64,000 bases of DNA from the NCBI GenBank assembly GCA_018240525.1, contig JAFEFN010000012.1:38486-102485 (forward strand). The letters run 5' to 3'. Both the position numbers and the translations under genes were made by a program. This document shows, in pieces, positions 16,799 to 27,245 of the stretch (positions are counted from its first letter, which is position 1; the number at the start of each line of letters is the position of its first letter). Source of the DNA: Pseudomonadota bacterium. Lineage in GTDB: Bacteria > Pseudomonadota > Gammaproteobacteria > Steroidobacterales > Steroidobacteraceae. The notes beneath the pieces were generated by a model, which saw only the letters and a program-made list of their open reading frames with translations, made no database searches and was not told where the DNA came from.

Positions 16799-17544
16799 GG
16801 TGTCCGCGCCCCGGGCCGGTTGCGGTACGCCAGCAGTCCCCACAGGAACAGGGCCAGCGCTGCGAAGCTCCACCACTGGATCGCGTAGGCGAAGTGGCGC
16901 ATCGGCGCCATGCCCGGCGGCTGCCAGTCGCGCACGTAGCCGGGGCCGGCGCCCGGATCGAGCAGCAGTAGGCGCGGCTCCAGCGGCGCACCGAGGGCGG
17001 CGGCGAGCTCCGCCATGTCGGGGAAGGCGGTGACCTTGGGCCAGGGGCCGGCGGGTGCGGCGTGGCCGAGGGCCAGGCCCCGGCTCGGCAGCTCGCCCAG
17101 CCGCCCGGTGAGGGACGTGTCCGCGTCCGCGCCCGCGCCCAGCGCGACATCCGGCAGGCTGCGGCGCGAGCCGGAGAAGGGCACCCAGCCGCGGTCGACC
17201 AGGAGCGTGGCGGCGTGCGCGCGCACCAGGGGGGTGAGCACCTCGTAGCCCGGCCGGCCGTGGTAGGAGCGGTTGTCGAGGAGGAACTGGTGCGCGCCAT
17301 CGAGCCTGCCCGTGGCGCGCACCGCCTGGTACGGGGCGGCGCCGGCCGTCGGCTCATCGCCCAGCTCGAGCACCGCCGCGCCACCGCGGGTGAAGTGCTG
17401 CCACTGCGCCTCGCGCGCCTGTCCCCGCTGCCATTGCCACAGCCCCAGGCGCACGCACACCCCGGAGGCGAGCAGCGCCACCCCCAGCCAGGCCCAGGCC
17501 GGGAGGCGCCGGCGGCGCGGCGCAGGCGTTACACTCAGGTCCAT
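16795..17544 (-). CDS. SURF1 family cytochrome oxidase assembly protein
   Basis: Inner-membrane assembly factor for aa3 oxidase, thought to deliver or position heme a. The 249-residue protein has the SURF1 plan. An N-terminal helix (about 14-30) is followed by LGLWQWQRGQAREA, then a periplasmic domain with VRATGRLD and FLLDNRSYHGRPGYEVLTPL and VLVDRGWVP-type sequence. A second helix near the C-terminus contains YAIQWWSFAALALFLWGLL. Its ATG at 17544-17542 shares the bases CATG with the start of the divergent DUF2909 gene. An alternative ATG at 17556 would extend the overlap to 14 bases. It overlaps the Sco-like gene by four bases. Confidence 0.9.
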   Translation of the reverse strand: MDLSVTPAPRRRRLPAWAWLGVALLASGVCVRLGLWQWQRGQAREAQWQHFTRGGAAVLELGDEPTAGAAPYQAVRATGRLDGAHQFLLDNRSYHGRPGYEVLTPLVRAHAATLLVDRGWVPFSGSRRSLPDVALGAGADADTSLTGRLGELPSRGLALGHAAPAGPWPKVTAFPDMAELAAALGAPLEPRLLLLDPGAGPGYVRDWQPPGMAPMRHFAYAIQWWSFAALALFLWGLLAYRNRPGARTP

Positions 17545-17785
17545 GCGATCGGTCATCTGGATGTTGATTGGGCTGTGCCTTGCGGGGGTACTCGTGAGCC
17601 TGGGCTCGGGACTGTTCCACCTCTCGCGCGGCGGCGGGGAGCAGGACTCGGCGAAGCTCGCGCGCGCCCTGACCGTGCGCATCAGCCTCTCGCTCACGCT
17701 GTTCGCGCTGCTGTTCCTCGCCTGGCGCTTGGGCTACCTGGCGCCGCATCCGCTCGGGGGCAGCGGGGCCGCGCCCACCCCCTGA
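17543..17785 (+). CDS. DUF2909-type two-helix membrane protein (twin transmembrane protein)
   Basis: An 80-residue protein with two membrane helices (about residues 3-25 and 48-68) separated by a charged loop GGGEQDSAKLARALTVRISLS. This layout, and the placement between coxC and SURF1, match the DUF2909 family found in oxidase clusters of Pseudomonas and relatives. It is presumably an assembly or stability factor, but no activity is known to me. It runs opposite to the surrounding oxidase genes. Its ATG (17543-17545) overlaps the SURF1 ATG on the other strand in the palindrome CATG. It converges with coxC (25 bases apart). AGGT just upstream is a weak ribosome-binding site. Confidence 0.82.
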   Translation: MRSVIWMLIGLCLAGVLVSLGSGLFHLSRGGGEQDSAKLARALTVRISLSLTLFALLFLAWRLGYLAPHPLGGSGAAPTP

Positions 17786-17810
17786 GGCGGCGCCGGGCGG
17801 CGCCCTTCGT

Positions 17811-18695
17811 TTACAGCCAGTAGACGAAGATGAACAGGCCGAGCCAGACCACGTCGACGAAGTGCCAATACCAGGCGACCGCCTCGAAGGCGAAGTGGCG
17901 CTTAGGCGTGAAGTCCCCGCGCAGCACGCGCAGCCAGATGACGGTCAGCATGATCGCGCCGATGGTCACGTGCAGGCCGTGGAAGCCGGTCAGCATGAAG
18001 AAGGTCGAGCCGTAGATGCCGGTGGACAGGCGCAGGCCCAGTTCCCGGTAGGCCTCGCCGTACTCGTGGGCCTGGAAGCCGACGAAGGTGAAGCCGAGCA
18101 GGAAGGTCAGCGCCAGGAACAGGGCGAGCTTGCCGCGGTTGCCGGCGCGCAGCGCGTGGTGGGCGATGGTGATGGTGAGGCCGCTGGTGAGCAGGATGGC
18201 GGTGTTCAGCATGGGGATGCCGATCGCCGGGATGGTGCGGAACACCCCGTCGATGCCGCCGACGTGCGCCGGCCCGTTGGTGGGCCAGCTGGTCTCGAAG
18301 TGCGGCCAGAGCACGAAGTTGGTGAAGACCTTGACGCCCTCCCCGCCCAGCCACGGCACCGACAGCACGCGCGCGTAGAAGAGCGCGCCGAAGAAGGCGG
18401 CGAAGAACATGACCTCGGAGAAGATGAACCACATCATGCCCATGCGGAACGAGCGGTCCACCTGCATGTTGTAGGTGTTGTGGCGGCTCTCGCCGATGAC
18501 CACCCCGAACCAGCCGAAGAACATGAAGGCCAGCAGCACCGCCCCGGGGATGAAGCTCCAGCCGCCCACCCAGTCGTTCAGGTAGGCGATGGCCCCCAGC
18601 ATGATCGCGAACAGCGCGACCGAGCCGCGGATCGGCCACGGGCTGTCGTGCGGGATGTAGTACTGGTTGCCGTCGGGGACTTGTGGGTTGGCCAT
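17811..18695 (-). CDS. coxC: Cytochrome c oxidase subunit III
   Basis: Seven-helix core subunit III of aa3-type oxidase, 294 residues. The N-terminal HDSPWPIRGS precedes the first helix. The family signatures VMFFAAFFGALFYAR (with the lipid/proton-related region) and GFHGLHVTIGAIML are visible. The C-terminal end is HFAFEAVAWYWHFVDVVWLGLFIFVYWL-like, with the conserved WHFVDVVW motif. Subunit III supports sustained turnover and proton uptake. It starts at an ATG with MANPQVPDGNQYYIPH and follows ctaG on the same strand after 41 bases. Confidence 0.97.
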   Translation of the reverse strand: MANPQVPDGNQYYIPHDSPWPIRGSVALFAIMLGAIAYLNDWVGGWSFIPGAVLLAFMFFGWFGVVIGESRHNTYNMQVDRSFRMGMMWFIFSEVMFFAAFFGALFYARVLSVPWLGGEGVKVFTNFVLWPHFETSWPTNGPAHVGGIDGVFRTIPAIGIPMLNTAILLTSGLTITIAHHALRAGNRGKLALFLALTFLLGFTFVGFQAHEYGEAYRELGLRLSTGIYGSTFFMLTGFHGLHVTIGAIMLTVIWLRVLRGDFTPKRHFAFEAVAWYWHFVDVVWLGLFIFVYWL

Positions 18696-18736
18696 GTGTC
18701 GGGACTTTCTGTGCGGGAACTCTTGTAAGGTGCGCT

Positions 18737-19282
18737 CTACCGCGCCGTCACGCGCGAGGATTCATCGTAGAAGGTGTAGGCGAGGGTGATCAGCTCGACG
18801 TGCTCCGGCAGTGCCGGGTCGACGATGAAGCGCACCGGCATCTGCCGGGCCTCGCCCGCGGTGAACTTCTGCGGCGAGAAGCAGAAGCACTCGGTCTTGT
18901 GGAAGTACGCGGCCACCGAGGACGGGGCGATGTTCGGCACCGCCTGCGCCACCTGGTTGCGGCCGGTCATGTTGTGGGCGAAGAACTCGGCTGTGAACAG
19001 CTGCCCGGGGTGCACCTGCACCTTGCGAACCACCGGGCGGAACTCCCACTCCCCCGCGCTCGCCACGCTGGTCAGGAACTCCACCGTCACCGTGCGGTTC
19101 AGGTCGGGGTGCTCGCGGGCGACCGCCGCCTTGCGCTGCAGCTGCGTCTGGTCGCCGTAGCCGGTGACCGAGCACAGCACGCTGTACAGCGGCACCAGCG
19201 CGAAGCCGAACCCGAAGGCGCCGGCCGCGAAGGCGAGCAGCTTCCACAGGAGCGTGCGGTTGGCGCGCTGCCGGTCGCTCAT
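18737..19282 (-). CDS. ctaG: Cytochrome c oxidase assembly protein CtaG/Cox11
   Basis: Membrane-anchored copper chaperone that delivers Cu to the CuB site of subunit I. The 181-residue protein has one N-terminal helix (about 13-35). The Cox11 fold follows, with conserved [13 protein letters not shown], the FFAHNMTG segment, and the copper-binding motif [12 protein letters not shown], in which the CFCF Cys pair binds Cu(I). [11 protein letters not shown] and LAYTFYD close the domain. It sits between the small single-helix protein and coxC, as in other gammaproteobacterial cox operons. Its ATG at 19282 overlaps the end of the upstream small gene by four bases. Confidence 0.96.
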   Translation of the reverse strand: MSDRQRANRTLLWKLLAFAAGAFGFGFALVPLYSVLCSVTGYGDQTQLQRKAAVAREHPDLNRTVTVEFLTSVASAGEWEFRPVVRKVQVHPGQLFTAEFFAHNMTGRNQVAQAVPNIAPSSVAAYFHKTECFCFSPQKFTAGEARQMPVRFIVDPALPEHVELITLAYTFYDESSRVTAR

Positions 19283-19416
19283 CGGGAGCCGCGGATGAGG
19301 GTGAGCGCGATGAACCCGAAGTAGAAGGCCGCGGCGACCGCGAGCCAGAACAGCGCGCTGCGGCGCACGCGCTGCCGCAGTGTCGGGTCCTCCTGCGCCA
19401 TGGCCTCAGGCCTCAT
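19279..19416 (-). CDS. Small single-helix cytochrome oxidase assembly protein (45 aa)
   Basis: A 45-residue protein with a charged N-terminus ([13 protein letters not shown]) and one membrane helix (about 21-40, [20 protein letters not shown]). Small one-helix proteins of this kind occur between subunit I and CtaG in many proteobacterial cox operons and are annotated as oxidase small assembly proteins. I infer the same here from position and shape. The ATG at 19416 overlaps the coxA stop (TGATG), suggesting translational coupling. An internal ATG at 19401 is an alternative start that would give 40 residues. The end overlaps ctaG by four bases. Confidence 0.75.
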   Translation of the reverse strand: MRPEAMAQEDPTLRQRVRRSALFWLAVAAAFYFGFIALTLIRGSR

Positions 19417-21026
19417 CAGTGCGAGGCGCCGCGCGCGATGAGGGCATCCGAGGGCGCCTCGGTCCAGGAGTGGTACGGCGGCGGCGAGGGCAGCTCCCAC
19501 TCCAGCCCGTGCGCGCCCTCCCAGGCGCGGTTGCCGACCTTGGCGCCCGAGCGCACGCACTGCCAGATCAGCAGCGGGAACAGCAGCTGCGACAGGCCGA
19601 AGCCGAAGGCGCCGATCGAGGACACCATGTTCCAGTCGGTGAACTGCACCGCGTAGTCGGGGATGCGGCGCGGCATGCCGGCGAGCCCGAGGAAGTGCTG
19701 CGGGAAGAACAGCACGTTCACGAAGATGGTCGACAGCCAGAAGTGCCAGTTGGCGAGCCGCACGTTGTACATGTGGCCGGTCCACTTCGGCAGCCAGTAG
19801 TACACCCCGGCCATGATGCCGAAGACCGCGCCGGGCACGAGCACGTAGTGGAAGTGCGCGACCACGAAGTAGGTGTCCTGGTACTGGTAGTCGGCCGGCA
19901 CGATGGCGAGCATCAGGCCGGAGAAGCCGCCGATGGTGAACAGGAACAGGAAGGCGAGCGCGAACAGCATCGGCGGCTCGAAGGAGAGCGAGCCCTTCCA
20001 CATGGTTGCGGTCCAGTTGAACACCTTCACCCCCGTGGGGATGGCGATCAGCATGGTCGAGAGCATGAAGAACAGCTGCGCGGCCAGCGGCATGCCGACC
20101 GTGAACATGTGGTGCGCCCAGACGATGAAGGACAGGAAGGCGATCGAGGCCACCGCGTACACCATCGCCTCGTAGCCGAACAGCGGCTTGCGCGAGAAGG
20201 TCGGGATGACCTCGGAGACGATGCCGAAGGCGGGCAGGATGAGGATGTACACCTCGGGGTGCCCGAAGAACCAGAAGATGTGCTGGAACATCACCGGGTC
20301 ACCGCCGCCGGCGGCGGTGAAGAAGGTCGTGCCGAAGAAGTGGTCGGTGAGCAGCATGGTGACCGCACCGGCCAGCACCGGCATCACCGCGATCAGCAGG
20401 TAGGCGGTGATCAGCCACGTCCACACGAACAGCGGCATGCGCAGCAGCGTCATGCCCGGGGCGCGCATGTTCATGATCGTCACGACCACGTTGATGGCGC
20501 CGAGGATCGAGGAGGCGCCCATCATGTGGATCGAGAAGATCAGCATCGGGAAGGAGGCGCCGTTCTGCAGCACCAGCGGCGGGTACATGGTCCAGCCGCC
20601 GGCCGGGGCGCCGCCGGGGACGAACAGCGAGGACAGGAGCAGCGTGAAGGCGAACGGCAGGATCCAGAAGCTGAAGTTGTTCAGGCGCGGCAGCGCCATG
20701 TCCGGTGCGCCCACCTGCATGGGGATCATCCAGTTGGCGAGCCCGGTCCAGGCCGGCATGACCGCGCCGAAGATCATGACCAGCGCGTGCATCGTGGTCA
20801 TCGAGTTGAACAGCTGCGGGTCGACGAACTGCATGCCGGGCTTGAACAGCTCCAGGCGGATGACCATCGCCATCGCCCCGCCGATGAAGAACATCGTGCA
20901 GGCGAAGACCAGGTACATCGTGCCGATGTCCTTGTGGTTGGTCGCGTACACCCAGCGACGCCAGCCGTGCGGCTTGTGGTCGTGGCTGTCGTGGTCGTGG
21001 GCGGCGTCGAGTGCGTGGTCGGCCAT
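19416..21026 (-). CDS. coxA: Cytochrome c oxidase subunit I (aa3 type)
   Basis: Catalytic heme-copper subunit with twelve helices, 536 residues. It contains low-spin heme and binuclear-centre ligands. The WFFGHPEVYILILPAFG motif holds the CuB His and the cross-linked Tyr. HHMFTVG carries two CuB His residues, and VAHFHYVL carries the heme a3 and a ligands. GHPEVY with an upstream Glu marks the A1 type. The His/Asp-rich N-terminus (DAAHDHDSHDHKPHG) is unusual but common in this cluster type. The ATG at 21026 has AAGAGAA nearby as ribosome-binding site. It follows coxB by 32 bases. The longer open frame upstream is the antisense or other-frame reading of coxB. Confidence 0.98.
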   Translation of the reverse strand: MADHALDAAHDHDSHDHKPHGWRRWVYATNHKDIGTMYLVFACTMFFIGGAMAMVIRLELFKPGMQFVDPQLFNSMTTMHALVMIFGAVMPAWTGLANWMIPMQVGAPDMALPRLNNFSFWILPFAFTLLLSSLFVPGGAPAGGWTMYPPLVLQNGASFPMLIFSIHMMGASSILGAINVVVTIMNMRAPGMTLLRMPLFVWTWLITAYLLIAVMPVLAGAVTMLLTDHFFGTTFFTAAGGGDPVMFQHIFWFFGHPEVYILILPAFGIVSEVIPTFSRKPLFGYEAMVYAVASIAFLSFIVWAHHMFTVGMPLAAQLFFMLSTMLIAIPTGVKVFNWTATMWKGSLSFEPPMLFALAFLFLFTIGGFSGLMLAIVPADYQYQDTYFVVAHFHYVLVPGAVFGIMAGVYYWLPKWTGHMYNVRLANWHFWLSTIFVNVLFFPQHFLGLAGMPRRIPDYAVQFTDWNMVSSIGAFGFGLSQLLFPLLIWQCVRSGAKVGNRAWEGAHGLEWELPSPPPYHSWTEAPSDALIARGASH

Positions 21027-21058
21027 TAGCGGGTTCTCTTTAGATGAATGCGGTGGGT

Positions 21059-21928
21059 TCAGGGGGCGCTGGGCGCGGCGGGGGCGGCCGCATCCGCCGG
21101 GGCGGCGGCCTGCTTCTGCGCGGCGGCCTCGGCCTTCACCCACGTCTCGTAGTCGGCCTTGGTGCGCACGTCCACGACGATCGGCATGAAGCCGTGGTCG
21201 CGGCCGCACAGCTCGGCGCACTGGCCGCGGTACAGCCCCGGCTTGTCGGTGTCCACCTTGAACCAAGCCTCGTTGACGAAGCCGGGGATGGCGTCCTTCT
21301 TCACCCCGAAGGCCGGCACCCACCAGGAATGGATGACGTCCGCGCCGGTGATCAGCAGGCGCACCTTGGTGCCGACCGGCACCACCAGCGGGTGGTCGAC
21401 GTTCAGCAGGTAGTTGTCCACCGTGTTCGGGTCGATGGTCGAGTCCAGCTGCCGCGCCGCGTTGCTGGCGTGGTCGAGGTGCGAGAAGTAGGTCACGCCA
21501 TCGTCCAGGTAGTCGTACTCCCAGCCCCACTGGAAGCCGGTCACCTTGATGGTGAGTTCGGTCTTGCTGGTGTCCTCGATGGCCACCAGGGTGCGCGCGG
21601 CGGGCACCGCCATGGCGACCAGGATCGCCACCGGGATGACGGTCCACACCAGCTCCACCTGGGTGTTGTGCACCAGGGTGACGTCGGCGACCGCGCCCTT
21701 GGACTTACGGAACTTCACCAGCGAGTAGATCATCACGCCGAACACCAGCACGGCGATCGCGACGCACACCCAGAAGATCAGCATGTGCAGCTCGTAGATG
21801 GTGCGGCTCATCTCCGTGACCCCTGGGGTCATGTTGAGCAGGTGCCAGCCCGAGGCGGCGTGTGCGGTCGGTCCGCAGGCAGCCGCGAGGGCCAGGGCCA
21901 GGGAGGCGAGTCGTGCGCGAATCATCAT
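21059..21928 (-). CDS. coxB: Cytochrome c oxidase subunit II
   Basis: Subunit II, 289 residues, carrying the binuclear CuA centre that accepts electrons from cytochrome c. After a signal peptide (about 1-24) and two membrane helices (about 45-66 and 95-112) comes the periplasmic cupredoxin domain. It contains TGFQWGWEYDY, DVIHSWWVPAFGVK (first CuA His) and GQCAELCGRDHGFMPI (C-x3-C-x3-H-x2-M). There is no fused cytochrome c domain. The C-terminus is an Ala/Pro-rich tail. It is the first gene of the leftward oxidase operon, with 76 bases between its start and the DUF2244 gene upstream. Confidence 0.97.
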   Translation of the reverse strand: MMIRARLASLALALAAACGPTAHAASGWHLLNMTPGVTEMSRTIYELHMLIFWVCVAIAVLVFGVMIYSLVKFRKSKGAVADVTLVHNTQVELVWTVIPVAILVAMAVPAARTLVAIEDTSKTELTIKVTGFQWGWEYDYLDDGVTYFSHLDHASNAARQLDSTIDPNTVDNYLLNVDHPLVVPVGTKVRLLITGADVIHSWWVPAFGVKKDAIPGFVNEAWFKVDTDKPGLYRGQCAELCGRDHGFMPIVVDVRTKADYETWVKAEAAAQKQAAAPADAAAPAAPSAP

Positions 21929-22004
21929 TAACGTGCCTTACAGCGAGGCCCCGCGGGCGGACCACGCAACTTTCAAATTTTAAGCCAACCTACAGCCGCG
22001 CCCT

Positions 22005-22496
22005 TCATCCTGCGCCTTGTCGCCAGGAGGGCGATTCGTTGACGCGGCCTATCAGCCGCTGCAACCGCACGGCCAGCCCACGTCGCTCCTCTTCCGTGAG
22101 GAAGCTGCCCAGCTCACATCGTCGGCCGTGCGACTCAATGGTGAGTCGGCTCGGGTGCAAGCGTGCTGCGGGGCAGCGCAGTTTAACCTGCGCCCAATGC
22201 CGCGGGAACACGACCTGCGCGCATTGGCCCCGGTGGCGCGTCTCGATGCGCACGTCCGACTCGGTGACCGTGATGCTCTGGGCATGGAAACGGCGCTGCA
22301 GCGAGGCATGCAGCGCCCAGCCGAGCAGCGCCAGTTCCGCGCCGGCGAAGGGCAGCACCGGCCAGAAACCGCGCCACGCCAGGTACAGGGCGATGGCCGC
22401 GGGCGCCAGGCAGGCGAGCGCGAAGAAGCGCTGCGCCTCGCGCACGCTGAGCGAGCAGTGCGGGCGGATCTCGATGCGCAGCCGGGGCGGTTCCAC
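22005..22496 (-). CDS. DUF2244 domain membrane protein
   Basis: A 163-residue protein with a GTG start at 22496. It begins with a short beta region (RLRIEIRPHCSLSVREAQRFF) and then has two adjacent membrane helices (about 24-43 and 48-66), typical of DUF2244. The C-terminal half is soluble and beta-rich and contains the aromatic/basic patch VVFPRHWAQVKLRCP. FLTEEERRGLAVRLQRLIG forms a terminal helix. DUF2244 proteins are often encoded beside cytochrome c oxidase genes, as here, directly upstream of coxB. Function is unknown; a role in oxidase biogenesis is a guess from context. Confidence 0.82.
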   Translation of the reverse strand: MEPPRLRIEIRPHCSLSVREAQRFFALACLAPAAIALYLAWRGFWPVLPFAGAELALLGWALHASLQRRFHAQSITVTESDVRIETRHRGQCAQVVFPRHWAQVKLRCPAARLHPSRLTIESHGRRCELGSFLTEEERRGLAVRLQRLIGRVNESPSWRQGAG

Positions 22497-22525
22497 GATC
22501 GCCCGATGGTAGCGCGCGACCCCTA

Positions 22526-24103
<1,578 letters not shown>

Positions 24104-24111
<8 letters not shown>

Positions 24112-24886
24112 CGATGAACTCCTGCACCAGCTGCGCGAAGCGCCGCGGGTGCGAGAGGAAGGGCACGTGGGCCGCCTCCCTGAACTCCACGTAGCGCCCG
24201 GCCAGGAGCGCGGCCAGGGCACGCGAGGCGCTCGGCTGGATGATCCGGTCATGGGTGCCGCCGATCACCAGGGTGGGCACGCGCAGCTGCGCGAGCGCGG
24301 CACGCACGTCGCCGTCGCGCAGCCGGGTGAGGCCGTTGGCGAGGGCCTCCGGGTGGGCCGCGCCGTGGGTGTTCTGCAGGGTGCGCAGCCGCTTGAGCAC
24401 GCGCGCGGCCGTGCGCGGCGGCATGCCGCGCACCTGCAGGCTCATGAACTCGTCGATGGTGTTGATGCGCGCGAGCTCCAGGCGCTTCTGCAGGCGCCGC
24501 AGCAGCGGCGCGGCGGTGCCGTAGGGCCAGCCCGGTCCGGCCAGGAAGCGCGGCGAGGTGTTCACGAGGATGAGCTTCTCGATGGCCGCGGGCATCGCCG
24601 CGGCGAGGTCGAGCGCGACCTGGCCGCCCAGGGACCAGCCGAGCAGCGAGTAGCGCTCGGTGATGGCGGCCAGCGTCTCGTGCACGCGCCAGGTCTGCGC
24701 GGCGGGCGTGTCGCCGTGCGGGTCCCACGGGCTGCGCCCGTGGCCCGGCAGGTCGAGGCTGATGATGCGGAACCGGTCCGACAGGGCGCGCGTCAGCTCC
24801 TTCCAGACCCCGAGGTTCGCCGACCAGCCGTGCAGCAGCACCAGATCCCGGCCGCAGCCGGTGACCTGCACGTGCAGCCGGCTCAT
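24104..24886 (-). CDS. bioH: Pimeloyl-ACP methyl ester esterase BioH
   Basis: Alpha/beta-hydrolase that removes the methyl group from pimeloyl-ACP methyl ester, ending the elongation cycle and releasing substrate for BioF. In the 260 residues one sees the oxyanion motif LLHGWSANLGVWKEL (BioH-type HGW), the nucleophile elbow GWSLGGQVA (Ser about 81), the acid region IGGTHDRIIQ and the catalytic His in EAAHVPFLSHP. The ATG at 24886 overlaps the bioF stop (ATGA), and the end overlaps bioC by eight bases, implying coupled translation. Confidence 0.94.
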
Positions 24887-26076
24887 GCCAGGACCTGCGG
24901 GTGCGCTGCGGTCGCGGCCAGGGCCGCGGCGAGGGCATCCACGAGCGCATCGACCTGCGCCTCCTCGTGGGCGGCCGACAGGGCGATGCGCAGCCGCGCG
25001 CGGCCCTGCGGCACCGTCGGCGGGCGGATGGCCACCACCAGGTAGCCGGCGGCCTGCAGCCGTGCCTGCACGGCCAGCACGGCGGCGGCGCTGCCGAGCA
25101 CCACCGGCTGGATCGGCGTCGCCGAGTCCATGAGCGGCACGCCCGCGGCGAGCGCCCGGGCGCGGAACCGCGCGGTCAGTGCCCGCACGCGCTCGCGGCG
25201 CCAGCCCTCGCGGCGCACCAGCTCGAGCGCCACCCGCGAGGCGGCGGCCACCGGCTGCGGCAGCGCGGTCGTATAGATATAAGAGCGTGCCTTCTGGAGG
25301 AGGAACTCCACGAGCGCGGCCTCGCCGGCGACGAAGGCGCCGTAGGAGCCGAAGGCCTTGCCGAGCGTGCCGACCAGGACCGGCACCGCATGCGCATCCA
25401 GGCCGAAGTGCTCGAGGCTCCCGCGGCCGGTGGGCCCGATGACGCCGAGGCCGTGCGCGTCGTCGACGATGAGCCGCGCCCCGCGCGCCGCGGCGGCCTG
25501 CGCCAGGGCCGGCAGCGGGGCGAGGTCCCCGTCCATGCTGAAGACCCCGTCGGTGGCCAGCACGGCGACCGGCGCCCCGGCCGCGCCCAGCACCTGCCGT
25601 GCGGCCGCCGCGTCGGCGTGCCGGTAGCGCTGCAGCTGCGCCCCCGAGAGGCGCGCCCCGTCGATGAGCGAGGCATGCGAGAGCTTGTCCAGCAGGGCGC
25701 GCTCGCCCCGGCCGGCCAGACTGCTCATGACGGCGAGGTTGGCCGCATAGCCGCTGCCGAAGAGCAGGGCGCGCTCGCGGCCGGTGAACTCGGCGAGCGC
25801 CTCCTCGAGCTGCGCATGCTCGCGGCCGTGCCCGCTCACCAGGTGCGAGGCGGCGCTGCCGGCACCGGCGCGGGCGGCGCACTCGGCCATGGCGCGCGCC
25901 AGCGCCGGCTCGCGCGCCAGCCCCAGGTAGTCGTTGCTGCTGAAGTCGGTGAGCTCGCGGCCCTCGATGCGCAGCCCTACCCGCTGTGCCGGCGCGGTGA
26001 AGGCCTCCACGGTCAGGCGCCGGCGGCGCAGCTGCGCGCGTTCCAGCTGCGCGAGTTCCTGTTCGAATGAGCGCAA
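24883..26076 (-). CDS. bioF: 8-amino-7-oxononanoate synthase (TTG start)
   Basis: PLP enzyme condensing pimeloyl-ACP with L-alanine, the first committed step of biotin ring assembly. The 397-residue protein shows FSSNDYLGLA, GSGYAANLAVMSSLAG, VLATDGVFSMDGDLAPL, and VDDAHGLGVIGPTGRG. The lysine that carries PLP is in VGTLGKAFGSYGA. No ATG or GTG lies near the conserved N-terminus. The TTG at 26076 is placed just after GAGGGGG, so I use it (LRSFEQELAQLER). Reading further upstream would run into unrelated sequence. It lies 35 bases downstream of bioB and overlaps bioH by four bases. Confidence 0.93.
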   Translation of the reverse strand: MRSFEQELAQLERAQLRRRRLTVEAFTAPAQRVGLRIEGRELTDFSSNDYLGLAREPALARAMAECAARAGAGSAASHLVSGHGREHAQLEEALAEFTGRERALLFGSGYAANLAVMSSLAGRGERALLDKLSHASLIDGARLSGAQLQRYRHADAAAARQVLGAAGAPVAVLATDGVFSMDGDLAPLPALAQAAAARGARLIVDDAHGLGVIGPTGRGSLEHFGLDAHAVPVLVGTLGKAFGSYGAFVAGEAALVEFLLQKARSYIYTTALPQPVAAASRVALELVRREGWRRERVRALTARFRARALAAGVPLMDSATPIQPVVLGSAAAVLAVQARLQAAGYLVVAIRPPTVPQGRARLRIALSAAHEEAQVDALVDALAAALAATAAHPQVLA

Positions 26077-26111
26077 CGCCGCCCCCTCGCTGCAACGGCG
26101 GCCGCGCGGCC

Positions 26112-27134
26112 TCAGTGCGCCGCGGCCGCGGCCGGCTGGGCCGTCTCGGCCCCGGTGGCGTGCGCCGGGGCCGCGGCACCCTCCGGGACGAGCCCCAGGC
26201 GCGCGAACAGCTGCCGGTCCCGCTCGACGTCGGGATTGCCGGTGGTCAGGAGCCGCTCGCCGTAGAAGATCGAGTTGGCGCCGGCCATGAAGCACAGCGC
26301 CTGCAGCTCATCGCTCATCGCCTCGCGCCCGGCGGACAGGCGCACGTGCGAGGCGGGCATGAGCACGCGCGCCACGGCGATGATGCGCACGAAGTCGAAC
26401 GGGTCGACGGCGGCGGCGCCGGCGAGCGGGGTGCCGGCCACCTTCACCAGCTGGTTGATCGGCACGCTCTCGGGGTGCACCGGCAGGTTGGCGAGCGTGC
26501 GCAGCAGCCCGGCGCGGTCGGCCGCCGACTCGCCCATGCCGACGATGCCGCCGCAGCACACCTTCATGCCCGCCTCGCGCACCGCCTCGAGGGTGTCCAG
26601 CCGGTCCTGGTAGGTGCGCGTGCTGATGATCTCGCCGTAGAACTCCGGCGAGGTGTCCAGGTTGTGGTTGTAGTAGTCGAGGCCGGCGGCCCTGAGCTCC
26701 GCCGCCTGCGCCGGGGTGAGCATCCCGAGGGTGGCGCAGCTCTCCAGCCCGAGGGCGCGCACCTCGCGGATCATCTGGGCGATCACCTTCAGCTCGCGCG
26801 CCTTGGGCGAGCGGTAGGCCGCGCCCATGCAGAAGCGCGTGGCCCCGGCGGCCTTGGCGCGCCCGGCGGCCGCGCGCACCTGCTCCACCTGCATCAGTGC
26901 CTCGGCCTCGACGCCGGTGTCGTAGCGCACGCTCTGCGGGCAGTAGGCGCAGTCTTCCGGGCAGGCGCCGGTCTTGATCGACAGCAGCGTGCTCATCTGC
27001 ACGGTGTTGGCTTCGTGGTGCGCGCGGTGCACCTGCTGGGCCCGCAGCAGCAGGTCGATGAAGGGCAGCGCGAACAGCGCCTGCACCTCTTGCTGTGACC
27101 AGTCGTGGCGGACGGTGGCGGGGGGTGGGCTCAT
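26112..27134 (-). CDS. bioB: Biotin synthase
   Basis: Radical-SAM enzyme inserting sulfur into dethiobiotin. In 340 residues it has the cluster motif CPEDCAYC (C-x3-C-x2-C, [4Fe-4S]) preceded by [38 protein letters not shown] and [12 protein letters not shown] (auxiliary cluster ligands) follow, then [15 protein letters not shown], with the conserved Arg of the [2Fe-2S] site, and [17 protein letters not shown]. The ATG at 27134 has AGGTG five bases upstream; a GTG at 27158 is less likely. It is the first gene of bioBFHCD. The C-terminal Ala-rich tail is slightly longer than usual. Confidence 0.97.
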   Translation of the reverse strand: MSPPPATVRHDWSQQEVQALFALPFIDLLLRAQQVHRAHHEANTVQMSTLLSIKTGACPEDCAYCPQSVRYDTGVEAEALMQVEQVRAAAGRAKAAGATRFCMGAAYRSPKARELKVIAQMIREVRALGLESCATLGMLTPAQAAELRAAGLDYYNHNLDTSPEFYGEIISTRTYQDRLDTLEAVREAGMKVCCGGIVGMGESAADRAGLLRTLANLPVHPESVPINQLVKVAGTPLAGAAAVDPFDFVRIIAVARVLMPASHVRLSAGREAMSDELQALCFMAGANSIFYGERLLTTGNPDVERDRQLFARLGLVPEGAAAPAHATGAETAQPAAAAAH

Positions 27135-27173
27135 CGGGCACCTGGGTGACGGGCGCACTGCGCCGGTGCCGCG

Positions 27174-27202
27174 ACCATGCCCGCCCCGCCCGGTCGTGTC
27201 AA
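27174..27202 (-). promoter_or_regulatory. Candidate sigma-70 promoter of the bio operon
   Basis: On the minus strand TTGACA (27202-27197) is followed after 17 bases by CATGGT (27179-27174), about 40 bases ahead of the bioB start. The -35 is a perfect consensus and the -10 matches at three of six positions. No BirA-type operator could be recognised with confidence. The alternative is read-through from ubiA. Confidence 0.4.
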
Positions 27203-27245
27203 CGCGAGGCAGTCGCGGAAGTCGACAATTGCCGCGCGGCGCTCC

